DNA of 64,000 nucleotides from CAYRTD01 sp964528675 (GTDB lineage: Bacteria > Bacteroidota > Bacteroidia > Bacteroidales > GCA-2748055): contig CAZGTU010000010.1 in NCBI GenBank assembly GCA_964528675.1, forward strand, positions 1 through 64,000. Reading direction: 5' to 3'. Position numbers and translations under genes: made by a program. Every line of letters begins with the position of its first letter. The first letter of the stretch is position 1. Positions 53,630 to 63,533 of this stretch are shown one piece after another. A model generated the notes under the pieces. That model made no database searches and had not been told where the DNA came from. It saw only the letters and a program-made list of their open reading frames with translations.

Positions 53630-54520
53630 TTATTTCTTAATAAACTGCCTTGTTATGGTTTCCTCTCCGTTATTCATGCGCAAGAAATAAACTCCCGGAG
53701 TCATATCGACAACATCCAGGGTTGTTTCTCCGGCCTTTAGTTGTAATGTTTTTATCTGTTTACCACGCACATCATATATCATTGCATCCACCGGGTTACC
53801 GTCATAATTATCCATCCGGATATTCAGGTAGCCGTAAGAGGGATTGGGATATGCAGATACTGAAGATTCATTCAGCACCTCGTTTATACCGACAGGATGT
53901 GTAATGGTAATTGGTAATGGTTCGGTAAGTGTTTCAGGATCGTATGGCATTCGATTATCTGAATCAACATCGCCGACAGCATACTGAAGGAAAAATTCTC
54001 CGGCTTTATCATCCGTCATAACTGTGAGTGTAAAATATAAACTATCGAAAAAAGCCATATCCACCGGTTCTGTACTTTCAGCCCCCCACCAGTAATATCC
54101 GGGAGGTGCATCACCTGTTGAGTCATTCAACATAGTGGTTTGATCCTCACTGTATGCAAGGGTATAAGTACCATCATGATCTTCTGAAGGATACGCCCAA
54201 CCACTTTCAGTTTCAATTGAGTCGGCAGCTTCGACAGTTACCATAATATTATCTTCAATTGTCCAACCCTCCGGAAGAAGGACTCCGAAAAGCCCGGTTT
54301 TTGTAAGAGAACCATCTTCAATTGTCCAGTCATTTGTTGGATCATCATCTTCTATCATAACAAAATCCACTTCAAAGGTAGAGTTGGAATTTGCTTCAGT
54401 TGGCTGATCAACCAGCTTGAACTCATAACATCCAAAAACGATCAGCAGCCCAAACATAGCTGCTAACAGGATGTTTTCCTTACGCAGGAATACTTTTTTA
54501 AGTGTAGAAGTTTTTTTCAT
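53630..54520 (-). CDS. CYEF-type lipoprotein with T9SS tail, second copy
   Basis: A 296-residue protein, the first gene of the second PUL. A basic n-region and hydrophobic segment end at IVFG-Cys31, followed by YEFKLVDQP and STFEV, matching the 19841-20689 paralogue. The centre has VLLPEGWTIEDNI and PGYYWWGA; the tail is T9SS type A (SAYPNPSYGYLNIRMD, TPGVYFLRMNNGEETITRQFI). The two proteins are similar along their length but clearly diverged. In this locus the gene is first and separated from lgt by a terminator, whereas in the other it follows susD. It may be a surface glycan-binding or assembly protein. Confidence 0.83.
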   Translation of the reverse strand: MKKTSTLKKVFLRKENILLAAMFGLLIVFGCYEFKLVDQPTEANSNSTFEVDFVMIEDDDPTNDWTIEDGSLTKTGLFGVLLPEGWTIEDNIMVTVEAADSIETESGWAYPSEDHDGTYTLAYSEDQTTMLNDSTGDAPPGYYWWGAESTEPVDMAFFDSLYFTLTVMTDDKAGEFFLQYAVGDVDSDNRMPYDPETLTEPLPITITHPVGINEVLNESSVSAYPNPSYGYLNIRMDNYDGNPVDAMIYDVRGKQIKTLQLKAGETTLDVVDMTPGVYFLRMNNGEETITRQFIKK

Positions 54521-54767
54521 AAAATTGAGTTTTTAATTAATATGTTCATACATATGAACAAATGTATGAGATAAAAATTAAAAAACAAATTATATTATGT
54601 TAATAATTAATATTAAGCAACATTAAAATGAGCTTGCAGAAGCAAATAAATATATTGCATATTGCTTAATATAAATTAGGAGGGGAAATAGTCAATTTGG
54701 CATTATTATTATGAACTGCATTATGTAATGAAGAATTTCTACCTGTTTTTTGTTCAACTAACCTCAT

Positions 54768-55796
54768 TCAATTCCCTGAAAGGCCCCTCTTCTTTATTCC
54801 AAATGCCTTTGCCGGATTCTCTTTCAGCAAAAGATCCAGATCTTCCCCGGTGAATCCCTTTGCTTTTAACTCCGGAACAACTTTCTCAAAAATAGCAGTG
54901 AAACCCCTGGGCTTCTGTTCTTCCTTTGCCGGATCATACCAGCCTGCATCGTGAGATATCAATATTTTGTCTAATATTTCATTTTCTTTTGCAAAAATCA
55001 GCCTTTCAATCTGTGCATCCGGATTCCAGCCAAATTTATCAAAACTGATCCAGCATCCTTCTTCTGCAGCTTTAATATAATTTGAATAATCTTTCTCATT
55101 ATTGGCATGGATCCATATAAATGCTTCAGGAGAAACTCCATTTTCTTTTAATATTTCCAGTTGTGGCCATAAAGCAAGCGCTTTTCCGGTATGGGACCCA
55201 ATGGTCAGCCCGGTTTCCAGATGAGTAATTGCCGCTGCTTTTACCAGCTTTTGCTGCATTGGATCAAGAGGATCAGCAGCATCGACGGCTATTTTAATGA
55301 AACCAGGTTTAATACTTGTATTATCAATGCCTTCTTCAAATTCCCCGATCCAAATTTCTGCCAGTTCTTCAGAAGTAAGATCAAATGCAAATTGTGGAAT
55401 GAATTTATTCTGTCTGGCTCCGTAAAAACCGGTATTGGAAATAATCTTTATACCAGTCTGTTCCGACAGCTCTCTTAAAAGTTCTGCATCTCTGCCCAGA
55501 TAGGCAGGTGTGGCATCCACAAAAAACTGTACATCATGATCGGCGATCTCTTCCAGGTAAGGTTTCATAACACTGATCACTTCCTCCCTGTCCCATCGGT
55601 CAAAACTGATGCTGTCTGCCCCGATGAAATCTACCAGGAGATGCTCATGGCTAAGCCATATTTCTTGCTCTGAGGGTGACTCCTTTCCGGCGACACTGTT
55701 AATAACTGGCTTTTCGCCTGTCATCATACATGATTGTATCCCAAGATAAATAACAAAGCTCGTGAATGATAAAATCCTCCTGATAGTCATAATCAT
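54768..55796 (-). CDS. phosphotriesterase-family metal hydrolase, lipoprotein
   Basis: A 342-residue amidohydrolase-fold enzyme with a lipobox-like IQSC (Cys23). All metal ligands of the PTE family are present: His50 and His52 in LSHEHLL, the bridging Lys168 in GFIKIAVD, His202 in GSHTG, His230 in IHANN, and Asp283 in SHDAGWYD. PTE-family members hydrolyse phosphotriesters or, more often, lactones and sugar lactones. An exported lipoprotein form is less usual than the cytosolic one. It lies immediately upstream of the second PUL, on the same strand, with 247 bases in between, so its link to the PUL is uncertain. Two in-frame ATGs two codons apart could start it. Confidence 0.87.
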   Translation of the reverse strand: MIMTIRRILSFTSFVIYLGIQSCMMTGEKPVINSVAGKESPSEQEIWLSHEHLLVDFIGADSISFDRWDREEVISVMKPYLEEIADHDVQFFVDATPAYLGRDAELLRELSEQTGIKIISNTGFYGARQNKFIPQFAFDLTSEELAEIWIGEFEEGIDNTSIKPGFIKIAVDAADPLDPMQQKLVKAAAITHLETGLTIGSHTGKALALWPQLEILKENGVSPEAFIWIHANNEKDYSNYIKAAEEGCWISFDKFGWNPDAQIERLIFAKENEILDKILISHDAGWYDPAKEEQKPRGFTAIFEKVVPELKAKGFTGEDLDLLLKENPAKAFGIKKRGLSGN

Positions 55797-56025
55797 ATGT
55801 TTTTAAAATCCGGTTAAAACAATTATTATAAATCATACAGCCCTGACAATCCAGGTATGGAAATAAGGTGAAATTTACAATTTTTTTGTGGCATTAAAAA
55901 TCAGTCTTTTTCCCATAGTTTTTAGAATTTACTATTTTGTGCCCTTATGTGCCTTATGTGGTTCATTTTCTTCCCCCCAATGTAAGTTTTTCGCATTACC
56001 CCGTCTATTAAAACAAAAACCCCTC

Positions 56026-56270
56026 ATGAACAATATAAAAGCAATCTTCAATACTTCCCTCCTGTCCCTGCTGGGGTTTTCCATGGGAAATACTCAGGAT
56101 TACCATCAATTAAGCTCCGGAGAATTTTATGAACAGCTTACAAAAGAAAAAATTACCCTGATTGATGTGCGCACTTCGGGTGAATTTGCTAACGGGCATA
56201 TTCCCGATGCGGGTCAATTGAATTTTTATGCACTGGATTTTAAAAAAAAGTTGCTTCTGCTCCCCAGGGA
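56026..56270 (+). pseudogene. 5' part of an exported rhodanese gene, truncated
   Basis: From ATG 56026 there is a signal peptide (MNNIKAIFNTSLLSLLGFSMG) and a rhodanese N-half: LSSGEFYEQLTKEKITLIDVRTSGEFANGHIPDAGQLNFY and LLLLPRDQP. Right where the catalytic loop (Cys-x-x-G-x-R) should begin, family similarity stops near 56270 and the frame runs on for about 23 meaningless codons to a stop at 56338-56340. The following DNA is a type III restriction gene in another frame. The protein would lack its active-site Cys loop. Confidence 0.8.
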
Positions 56271-58562
56271 TCAACCTTGCTTGCAGTTGAAGCAATCCGG
56301 GAATATCAAAATATTTTTGCACAAAAACGAACAGGATTAGTTGTTTGGATTGTTCCAAGCGAAACAATTTATAGTCAAACCGTTCAAAAAATAAGGGATA
56401 AAAGCAATCCTTTACGCCAATTGCTCGACCAATGTAGCGGAAACCGTACTATTGTTCTTGAAAAAGGGCAAAAACTAACAACAAATGATATTGAAGAAAA
56501 CTTAGTGGTGTTGTTTGTGATGATACAGTCCATTAGCAGAAAGAATGGCAAAGAAGCCTTAAAAGTCTTTCAGGACAGTGGCGGATACGATAGTTTTTTC
56601 CCGGCAGATAATCGTTACGATTTACACAAGCAATTATTGGAGCAGATACCCAATCTTGATTATATTTCAGCTTTGGGAGAAGAACAGCCTTTAATTATGA
56701 CCAGTCTGGGAAATGCTATTCGTGTGGCAAAGCCCCTGATAATTATTGATGAGATGCACAAAGTTTTTTCCGACAATGCAAGAAAAACCATTGACGGGCT
56801 TAATCCTGAAATGATTCTCGGTTTAACAGCAACACCAAAGGAAAATATGAATATCCTTGTTACCATAACCGGACTTGAATTAAAAGAAGAAGAAATGGTA
56901 AAGCTTGATATGCATATCCTCCCACCAATCAGTAAGCAGGAAGATGATTGGAAAGCAATGGTAAAAGAGATTAAGGAACACAGGGAAAAACTTGAAAATA
57001 CAGCAAAGCAATATCAAAAAGACCAGGGCGCATATATTCGTCCAACAGCTTTAATTCAGGTTGAAGCAACAGGAAAAGACCAAAGAGGCAAAGGAAGGGT
57101 ACATAGTTTAGATGTAAAAGAATATTTAATCAGCCTTGAAGTAAATCCCGATGAAATAGCCATAAAAACAAGTTCACAAAATGACATTGAAGATATTAAT
57201 CTGTTTTCACAGGATTGTCCAGTACGTTTTATAATAACCAAAGAAGCGCTTCGGGAAGGTTGGGATTTTTCTTTTGCATACATCCTCGGAATTATCCCAA
57301 ATGTAAATTCAAATACGGGAGTAACGCAATTAGTCGGTCGGATTTTAAGACAGCCATTTGCTAAAAAACTTGGTATTAAGGAATTGGATGAAAGCTATGT
57401 TTATTATTCCAAAGGAGATACCCGGAATATTTTGGATAAAGTTGCAACCGGATTTAAAAATGAAGGATTGGAAGACCTTGTTACAAAGGTGAAGTTTAGA
57501 GACAATGAAGATATTAATGCAAACAAAACGGTAAAAATTAAAAAGGGCCTAAGTGAGAAATTTCAAAATTCATTTTATCTGCCTGTTTGGTTAATGGTTG
57601 ATGAAAACGACAATAAAAGGCATTTCAACTATAATATTGACATTAAACCAAAAATAGATTTTGTTTCTTTTGAATTATCTGATGAATTTATAAAAAGCAT
57701 AGAAAATTCATTAAGTGATGAAACAAAAGACCGGAAAGCTTTTGCAATAACCCTGAATGACGAAAGTAAGGCCGCATTTGTTGAAGAAACATCAAAAAGT
57801 AATGGTATTGCAGAAATAAACATTGACTATTTAACCCGTAGATTAAACGAAACAATAGACAACCCTTTCCAGTCAAGGGTAATCAGTGAAAAAATACTAA
57901 AACAACTTGAAGAAATAATCGGACAAGATAAAATAAAAGAGCATTTCAGTTTTGTTGCATCACAGGTTACAAAGGAATATGTAAAGGAAAAAGTAAAGCA
58001 AGAAGAATCCATTTTTATGAAACTTCTTGAAGATAAAAAACTTGTCTTAGCTGTTTCTGATAATGAAGAATCTGGCTTTAAAGTGCCCGACAAAGATATT
58101 ATTACAGTAAACACAATTCCAAACACTTACAAATATTACCTGTTTGATGATGTAGAATTAAGCACAATGAATTCATTGGAAAAGAAAGTAGGTGACATTT
58201 TAGATAAACAGGAAACAATTCTCTGGTGGTTCAGAAACAGAACAAGTAAAAACTGGTATTCGATACAAGGCTGGCAAAAGAATAAAATCCGGCCTGATTT
58301 TGTAGCAGCTAAAAAGAACAAAAATGATGAGTTAGAATTAGTTTATATCATTGAAAGTAAAGGAGAGCATTTACTTGGTAATCTTGATACCACCTACAAG
58401 AAGAAAGTTCTTGATATAATGACAGAACAGAAGAAACAAGAAAAAATAAAGACCTATCAAACACAGATTCCATTTGAGGAATTTGTAGTCAATGATAAAG
58501 TTGAGAGTTATTTGATAGAGCAGGGAAAAGAAGAAGAGGACTTAAAAAAGCTAATGAAATGA
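56271..58562 (+). pseudogene. type III restriction enzyme Res subunit, N-terminus deleted
   Basis: The open frame from about 56271 encodes some 760 residues of a type III restriction subunit: motif II LIIIDEMHK (about residue 155), motif III GLTATP, motif VI TQLVGRILRQPFA, and a C-terminal PD-(D/E)xK nuclease (RPDFVAAKK ... YIIESKG). The reading begins at TLLAVEAIREYQN, which in intact proteins follows the Walker A GxGK; the P-loop lysine and everything before it are gone. No Mod methylase gene is in the window. The remaining frame is open to the end, so the deletion may be recent. The protein should be unable to use ATP. Confidence 0.88.
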
Positions 58563-58868
58563 TAATCCGGCACACACAGTCCCTTCGCTGGAGGGCACAT
58601 TTAGCATTATTCACAAAAAGCTCGGCGTAGCCAATTCAACCAAACTTCTCGTCCGCCGAAGCTCCGATAGCTATCGGAGCGAAGGAGGATTAAAGATAAT
58701 TTCATATTCCTTACCCAGATTTCAGATCAAATGATTTTTTCTTAACTTGTTTTCCCAATATTTATCTTGTCTCCTGTATTAACTGGCATGAAAAATGCCT
58801 GCGGATTCAATCCTGTGAGGAATATTATTAGTTCCAGGTGCTATATCCGCATTAAAACCTAAAAACTG
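58563..58868. other. intergenic region with repeat copy
   Basis: No gene in about 300 bases. At 58620-58695 it carries a copy of the 76-base repeat shared with 63032-63107. The rest, from 58700, is AT-rich and should contain the promoter of the hybrid kinase; no box could be fixed with confidence. Confidence 0.6.
58620..58695. repeat. 76-base dispersed repeat with palindrome, copy 1
   Basis: It runs from gctcggcg through caaacttctcgtcc and the palindrome gctccgatagctatcggagc (58661-58680) to gaaggaggattaaag. It is about 90% identical by eye to 63032-63107. The left flank is the 3' end of the truncated restriction gene. Confidence 0.85.
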
Positions 58869-61800
58869 ATGGAAAATAATAGCAGCAAAATTTCAAAATC
58901 AGGTAAGAAAAACAGGAATTTCATATCATTCACTGAATATAAAAATCTTGACGAGAAGGAATTTTATAAAAAAGCAGAAGAAGTAAATAATTACATCAGG
59001 GAGCTCGAAGAACGGATTAAGGAATTAAATGTTTCCGGCATTGAGAATACAACGGAACGTGAAAAAACAGAAAGAGCACTGCGTGAAATAGAGTGGATGT
59101 TACATGACGCAAATGATGAGAAAGCAGAATATGTTCCGGAATATGGCGATTTGAGCTCCTTGAATAAAGAAGGAATGATCCTGAATCTGTTGGGTAAAAA
59201 ACAACTCAAAAATATTGTCGATGATTATCTGCACCTTCTGGAAACTTCTGCGGCAATTTATGAACGCAACGGAGATTATGCCCTTGGTGTATTTTCTTCA
59301 GGCTGGTGCAGGATGATGGATGCAGCCTCACGAAAATTATGCAATACCAGCGACAACCGGAAAGCTATGAAAAGCGGGAAATGGCTATGCCATGAATCGT
59401 GCTGGAGAGATGCATCTTTACCTTCTATAAAAGAAGGAAAAGCAGTAGATGTCAAATGTAATGGTGGAATCAATCTCTATGCAATGCCCATTCGTACCAA
59501 TGGAGAAATAACCGGCTCCATAAATATCGGGTACGGAACTCCACCAACAGATAATCAAAGCCTGAAAGACCTGTCGGCAAAATATAAAATTCCTGTTGAG
59601 AAGCTCCGGGAAAAAGCGAAATCCTACCCTGCCCGGCCCAGGTTTATTACCGATCTGGCAAAAAAGAGGCTAAGACGTTCTGCCTTATTTATGGAAAGTC
59701 TGATAGAAAGCAAACTGGCACAGGAAGCAGTTGCAGAAAACAATGAACAAATGCGCATAACGCTTAATTCTATAGGCGATGCAGTGATTTCTACAGATAT
59801 AAAAGGCCGGGTGATACAGATGAATCCTGTAGCTGAAAAACTTACAGGATGGAGGCTCGATAGGGCAAAGGGCTTACCACTCAGCAAAGTGTTTAACATT
59901 GTAAATGCCAAAACGGGAAAAAGAGCTGAAAATCCGGTAAAAAAAGTACTGAAAACGGGTCATATTGTCGGTCTGGCAAATCATACCAAACTGATTTCCC
60001 GAAAAGGAAAGGAATATCAGATTGCAGATTCCGGAGCACCCATCAAAGATTCACACAATGCTATTAAAGGTGTGGTAATAGTTTTCAGGGATGTGACGGA
60101 AGAGTATGAGCTCCAGGAAAACCTGACAGAAAGTGAACGAACATTAAACAAAGCCCAGGAAATAGGTAAAATGGGAAGCTGGAAGTTCGATCTATCCACA
60201 GGTAAGGTCAGTGCCTCAGCAGAAGCCAGGAAAATATATGGGTTTGATGCCGGAGAAGATCTGACCATTGAAAAAGTTCAAAAAATTCCTTTGCCAGGAT
60301 TCAGAAATAAGCTTAATGATGCATTACATAACCTGGTTACCGGGCAGGCAAGGTATGATGTGGAATTTATTATAAAAAATCGTAAAAGAGGTAAATACAT
60401 AGATATTCACTCTGTAGCAGAGTATAATGCAGAGCAAAATACTGTTACAGGCATACTACAGGATGTCTCGGAAATTAAGGAAAGTGAAAATAAATATAAA
60501 AACCTTTTCAGCAGCATCAGGGATTCCTTGCTGGTGACCGATACCAACCGTAAAATAGTGAATTGCAATCCTGCATTCACCGATTTATTCGGATATACCC
60601 AGGAAGAGATCATTGGAAAAAATACTTCAATAATTTATAAAGACCCTGGAGAATTTGAGATGATGGGGCAAAAGCTCAAGGAAAGCATGAACATCCCTAA
60701 TTTCATTTTAACCTTAAGCTTTAAAAAGAAAAACGGAAAATTGTTCAGAGGGGAAACAACTGTCTTTTATCTGAAAAACAAAAACGGAGAAACAGAGGGG
60801 TATATTGGTATGATTAGAGATGTTACAGCGCGTTTGAAAGCAGAAGAAAAGTTGAAAGAGAGTGAAGATAAGATGCAGAGCATATTCAAAGTGGCTCCTG
60901 TGGGAATTGGATTGGTCCTTAACAGGAATATACTAGAAGTAAACAAAAAAATTTGTGAAATGACCGGATATTCTGAAAATGAACTAACCGGCAAAAATGC
61001 CAGAATATTATATCCTTCCCAGGCAGAATATAACAGGGTAGGTGAAAAAAAATACAACCAGATAAAAAAAAGAAGCATTGGTGTGGTGGAAACCCGGTGG
61101 CAGGATAAGAATGGCAAACGTCTGGACATCCTTCTGGCATCTACTCCTATGGACATTAATGATCTGGAAAAAGGCTATATTTTTACAGCACTGGATATCA
61201 CAGATAGAAAACAATTCGAAGAAAAACTGAAAAAAAGTGAAGCCCGATTCAGAAGCCTGGCAGAATCAGCTCCGGTTGGGGTAGTGATCTCTGATAAAAA
61301 TGAAAAAACTTTATATGCCAATAAACGCTTTAAAGATCTTTTTGGATATACCTCTGAAGATATGCCCTCTGTAAAGGAATGGTGGCCCCTGGCATATCCG
61401 GATCAAGAAAAACGAGAGAAAATCAGGAAAAATTGGGAAAAGACTATTCAGGACGCCCAGCAAAAGAAAAGTCCTGTCCAACCCATGGTACATCCTGTCA
61501 CATGTAAGGATGGAACGGTAAAATTCATTGAATTCAGGATCTCTTCCAAAGGCGGATTGAATTTTATCATTTTTACCGATATGACAAAACTTCATCGCAC
61601 CATAACAGAATTGCAATCGGCCAAGGCCAAAGCCGAGGAAAGCGACAAGTTGAAATCTGCTTTTTTGGCTAATGTGAGCCATGAGATACGCACACCTATG
61701 AATGGTATCCTGGGATTTCTGGATCTCCTCAGGAATGCTGAATTATCAAAAAGAAAAAGAGAAGCCTACCTGAACATTATAAACCAGAGTGGCAACAGGC

Positions 61801-62759
61801 TACTTGGCACTATCAATGATATTGTGGAAATCTCAAAAATTGAATCCGGACAAATCGGAGTAAAACATAACAATGTATCATTGAATGAACTCATGCTTTA
61901 CTATAAAAATTTCTTTAGACCACAGGCCAGACAGAAAGGAATCGATCTTCGGATATCCTGCATTTTAGATGAAGCTGTCGATTATATCCGCACTGATAAA
62001 AGTAAACTGGAATCAATTCTCACTAACCTGATAAAAAATGCCCTGAAATTTACCGATGAAGGATATATTGAAATTAGATGCAAGTCAGAAAAAAAATATC
62101 TGCTCATTTCTGTAACCGACACCGGAAGAGGGATCGCCAGGGACAAGCAGAAAATTATTTTCGACCGTTTTGTCCAGGCCGACCTTGCCATAAACCGGTC
62201 ATACGAGGGTTCAGGATTAGGACTTGCCATTACGAAGGCCTATGTGGAAATGATGGGAGGGAATATTAGGGTGGAATCGGAACCGGGCAAGGGTAGCGTT
62301 TTTGAAGTTAGACTTCCTTTTGTCCCCATTAAAAACCCCGGGGTAGCGAACAAAAAAAATCTGCAGGAACAAAGTCCCATTGACGGATCGAAAAAGATCA
62401 TTCTTATTGCTGAAGATGATGAAACCAGTTTTATGTTTCTTGAAGAGGTATTACAGGAACAAAATTTCAAAATAATCCGGGCCTGTAACGGAAAGGAAGC
62501 TGTTGATATCTGTAAAAAGAATCCGGATATTTCCCTCGTATTGATGGATCTGAAAATGCCTGAAATGGATGGTCATTCTGCCACAAAAAAAATACGCGAA
62601 TTTAATAAAGAGGTCCCTATAATCGCTCAAACAGCCTATGTTCAAAAAGAAGAAGGTAAAAAAGCCCTTGAGTCAGGTTGTAATGCATTTATCGAAAAGC
62701 CTATTAAGGCGAAAATACTAAAGGATAACATGAAACGGCTCCTGGTTATGAGTGAATAA
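58869..62759 (+). CDS. soluble hybrid histidine kinase: PocR - PAS x5 - HisKA - HATPase - REC
   Basis: A 1296-residue cytoplasmic sensor. After a coiled coil (30-85), residues 108-275 match a PocR-type sensory domain with cysteines at 147, 158, 174, 178 and 197. Five PAS domains follow: about 290-412, 425-535, 540-655, 668-785 and 793-905. The HisKA H-box is His938 in NVSHEIRTPMNGILGF. The HATPase has NLIKNALKFTDEG, DTGRGIA and GSGLGLAI. The receiver (1175-1293) has Asp1227 in VLMDLKMPEMDG. No membrane segment is present, so it senses an internal signal, perhaps redox or a small ligand at the cysteine-rich PocR domain. No output regulator lies in the window. Confidence 0.93.
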   Translation: MENNSSKISKSGKKNRNFISFTEYKNLDEKEFYKKAEEVNNYIRELEERIKELNVSGIENTTEREKTERALREIEWMLHDANDEKAEYVPEYGDLSSLNKEGMILNLLGKKQLKNIVDDYLHLLETSAAIYERNGDYALGVFSSGWCRMMDAASRKLCNTSDNRKAMKSGKWLCHESCWRDASLPSIKEGKAVDVKCNGGINLYAMPIRTNGEITGSINIGYGTPPTDNQSLKDLSAKYKIPVEKLREKAKSYPARPRFITDLAKKRLRRSALFMESLIESKLAQEAVAENNEQMRITLNSIGDAVISTDIKGRVIQMNPVAEKLTGWRLDRAKGLPLSKVFNIVNAKTGKRAENPVKKVLKTGHIVGLANHTKLISRKGKEYQIADSGAPIKDSHNAIKGVVIVFRDVTEEYELQENLTESERTLNKAQEIGKMGSWKFDLSTGKVSASAEARKIYGFDAGEDLTIEKVQKIPLPGFRNKLNDALHNLVTGQARYDVEFIIKNRKRGKYIDIHSVAEYNAEQNTVTGILQDVSEIKESENKYKNLFSSIRDSLLVTDTNRKIVNCNPAFTDLFGYTQEEIIGKNTSIIYKDPGEFEMMGQKLKESMNIPNFILTLSFKKKNGKLFRGETTVFYLKNKNGETEGYIGMIRDVTARLKAEEKLKESEDKMQSIFKVAPVGIGLVLNRNILEVNKKICEMTGYSENELTGKNARILYPSQAEYNRVGEKKYNQIKKRSIGVVETRWQDKNGKRLDILLASTPMDINDLEKGYIFTALDITDRKQFEEKLKKSEARFRSLAESAPVGVVISDKNEKTLYANKRFKDLFGYTSEDMPSVKEWWPLAYPDQEKREKIRKNWEKTIQDAQQKKSPVQPMVHPVTCKDGTVKFIEFRISSKGGLNFIIFTDMTKLHRTITELQSAKAKAEESDKLKSAFLANVSHEIRTPMNGILGFLDLLRNAELSKRKREAYLNIINQSGNRLLGTINDIVEISKIESGQIGVKHNNVSLNELMLYYKNFFRPQARQKGIDLRISCILDEAVDYIRTDKSKLESILTNLIKNALKFTDEGYIEIRCKSEKKYLLISVTDTGRGIARDKQKIIFDRFVQADLAINRSYEGSGLGLAITKAYVEMMGGNIRVESEPGKGSVFEVRLPFVPIKNPGVANKKNLQEQSPIDGSKKIILIAEDDETSFMFLEEVLQEQNFKIIRACNGKEAVDICKKNPDISLVLMDLKMPEMDGHSATKKIREFNKEVPIIAQTAYVQKEEGKKALESGCNAFIEKPIKAKILKDNMKRLLVMSE

Positions 62760-63110
62760 TAAATACCCTAAGCTTGACCAACCAGATCCAGGCAAGTTTT
62801 TCAAATAAGGTATTACCAAAACCTGCTGAGAGTTCAACTCTGATATTTCAAAAATACTTTTTCCTGGAAAAATAACAACGCCCCAATAAGCCGCACCATC
62901 TTTTTTTTCATTCTGTTGTAAGGATTAGCATTTCCACCGACTCATAATCTAAAATAAATGATATTAAACCTCAGGGTAGAACCCCTGAACCCTTGTTTTC
63001 GGAGTAGAACTCCGAGGAACCGAGTTTGCGAGCTCGGCGAAACCAATTCGACCAAACTTCTCGTCCTCCTTCGCTCCGATAGCTATCGGAGCGAAGGAGG
63101 ATTAAAGGCT
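62760..63110. other. intergenic region with palindromes
   Basis: No gene in 350 bases. Short inverted repeats occur at about 62970-63035, of the type tcggag-tagaa-ctccga and ggg-tagaa-cccc, followed by the second copy of the 76-base repeat. An open frame across it (from 62958) is only an accidental extension of the DsrE fragment. Confidence 0.6.
63032..63107. repeat. 76-base dispersed repeat with perfect 36-bp palindrome, copy 2
   Basis: It is homologous to 58620-58695. Positions 63065-63100 form a perfect inverted repeat, with arm CCTCCTTCGCTCCGATAG and no loop. The copy ends three bases before the ATG at which the DsrE-family fragment begins, so it lies at the truncation point. Confidence 0.9.
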
Positions 63111-63266
63111 ATGCAAAAAGATGGTGTTATTATAGAAGCATGCTCAGCCTGTGCAAGTTCTTATGGGGTTGATGACGATCTTGAAGAACTGGGATTTGAT
63201 GTCAAAGGAATGCGAACATACCTGACAGATTATTTGAAAAGTGATGCGAAGGTTTTGACTTTTTAA
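63111..63266 (+). pseudogene. C-terminal fragment of a DsrE/DsrF-family protein
   Basis: 51 codons remain: KDGVIIEACSACASSYGVDD, then ELGFDVKGMRTYLTDYL, ending KVLTF. This is the C-terminal half of DsrE-like small sulfur-relay or peroxiredoxin-related proteins, where the Cys-containing helix and the terminal VLTF strand are typical. A whole domain is about 110-120 residues; the N-terminal half is missing and replaced by the 76-base repeat. A start at ATG 63111 exists but a functional fold is unlikely. Confidence 0.7.
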
Positions 63267-63533
63267 TAAAATTTGATATCCTCATAATATTATAAAATTA
63301 CATTCAGGTTAATTTATGAGCTATGGTTTTTAATACTATCATAACTGTATCAAGTGTAATATTAAGGATTAAGGTTGTATATTTGTCCAATTGGTTGGAC
63401 TGAGTTCTCCCCTTGTTCCGACTTCGCCTGAGGCGAATTTGGCGATGTACGGTAAGGAGAAGCAGATGGCGAGTGAAAGGAATTGACAATGTTTAATTGT
63501 GAATTGAAGGAATAACTTTAATAAAACACCATC

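Noticed and set aside
62958..63110. N-terminal extension of the DsrE fragment
   Set aside because: It translates the 76-base palindromic repeat and its flank, so it is not part of the original gene.
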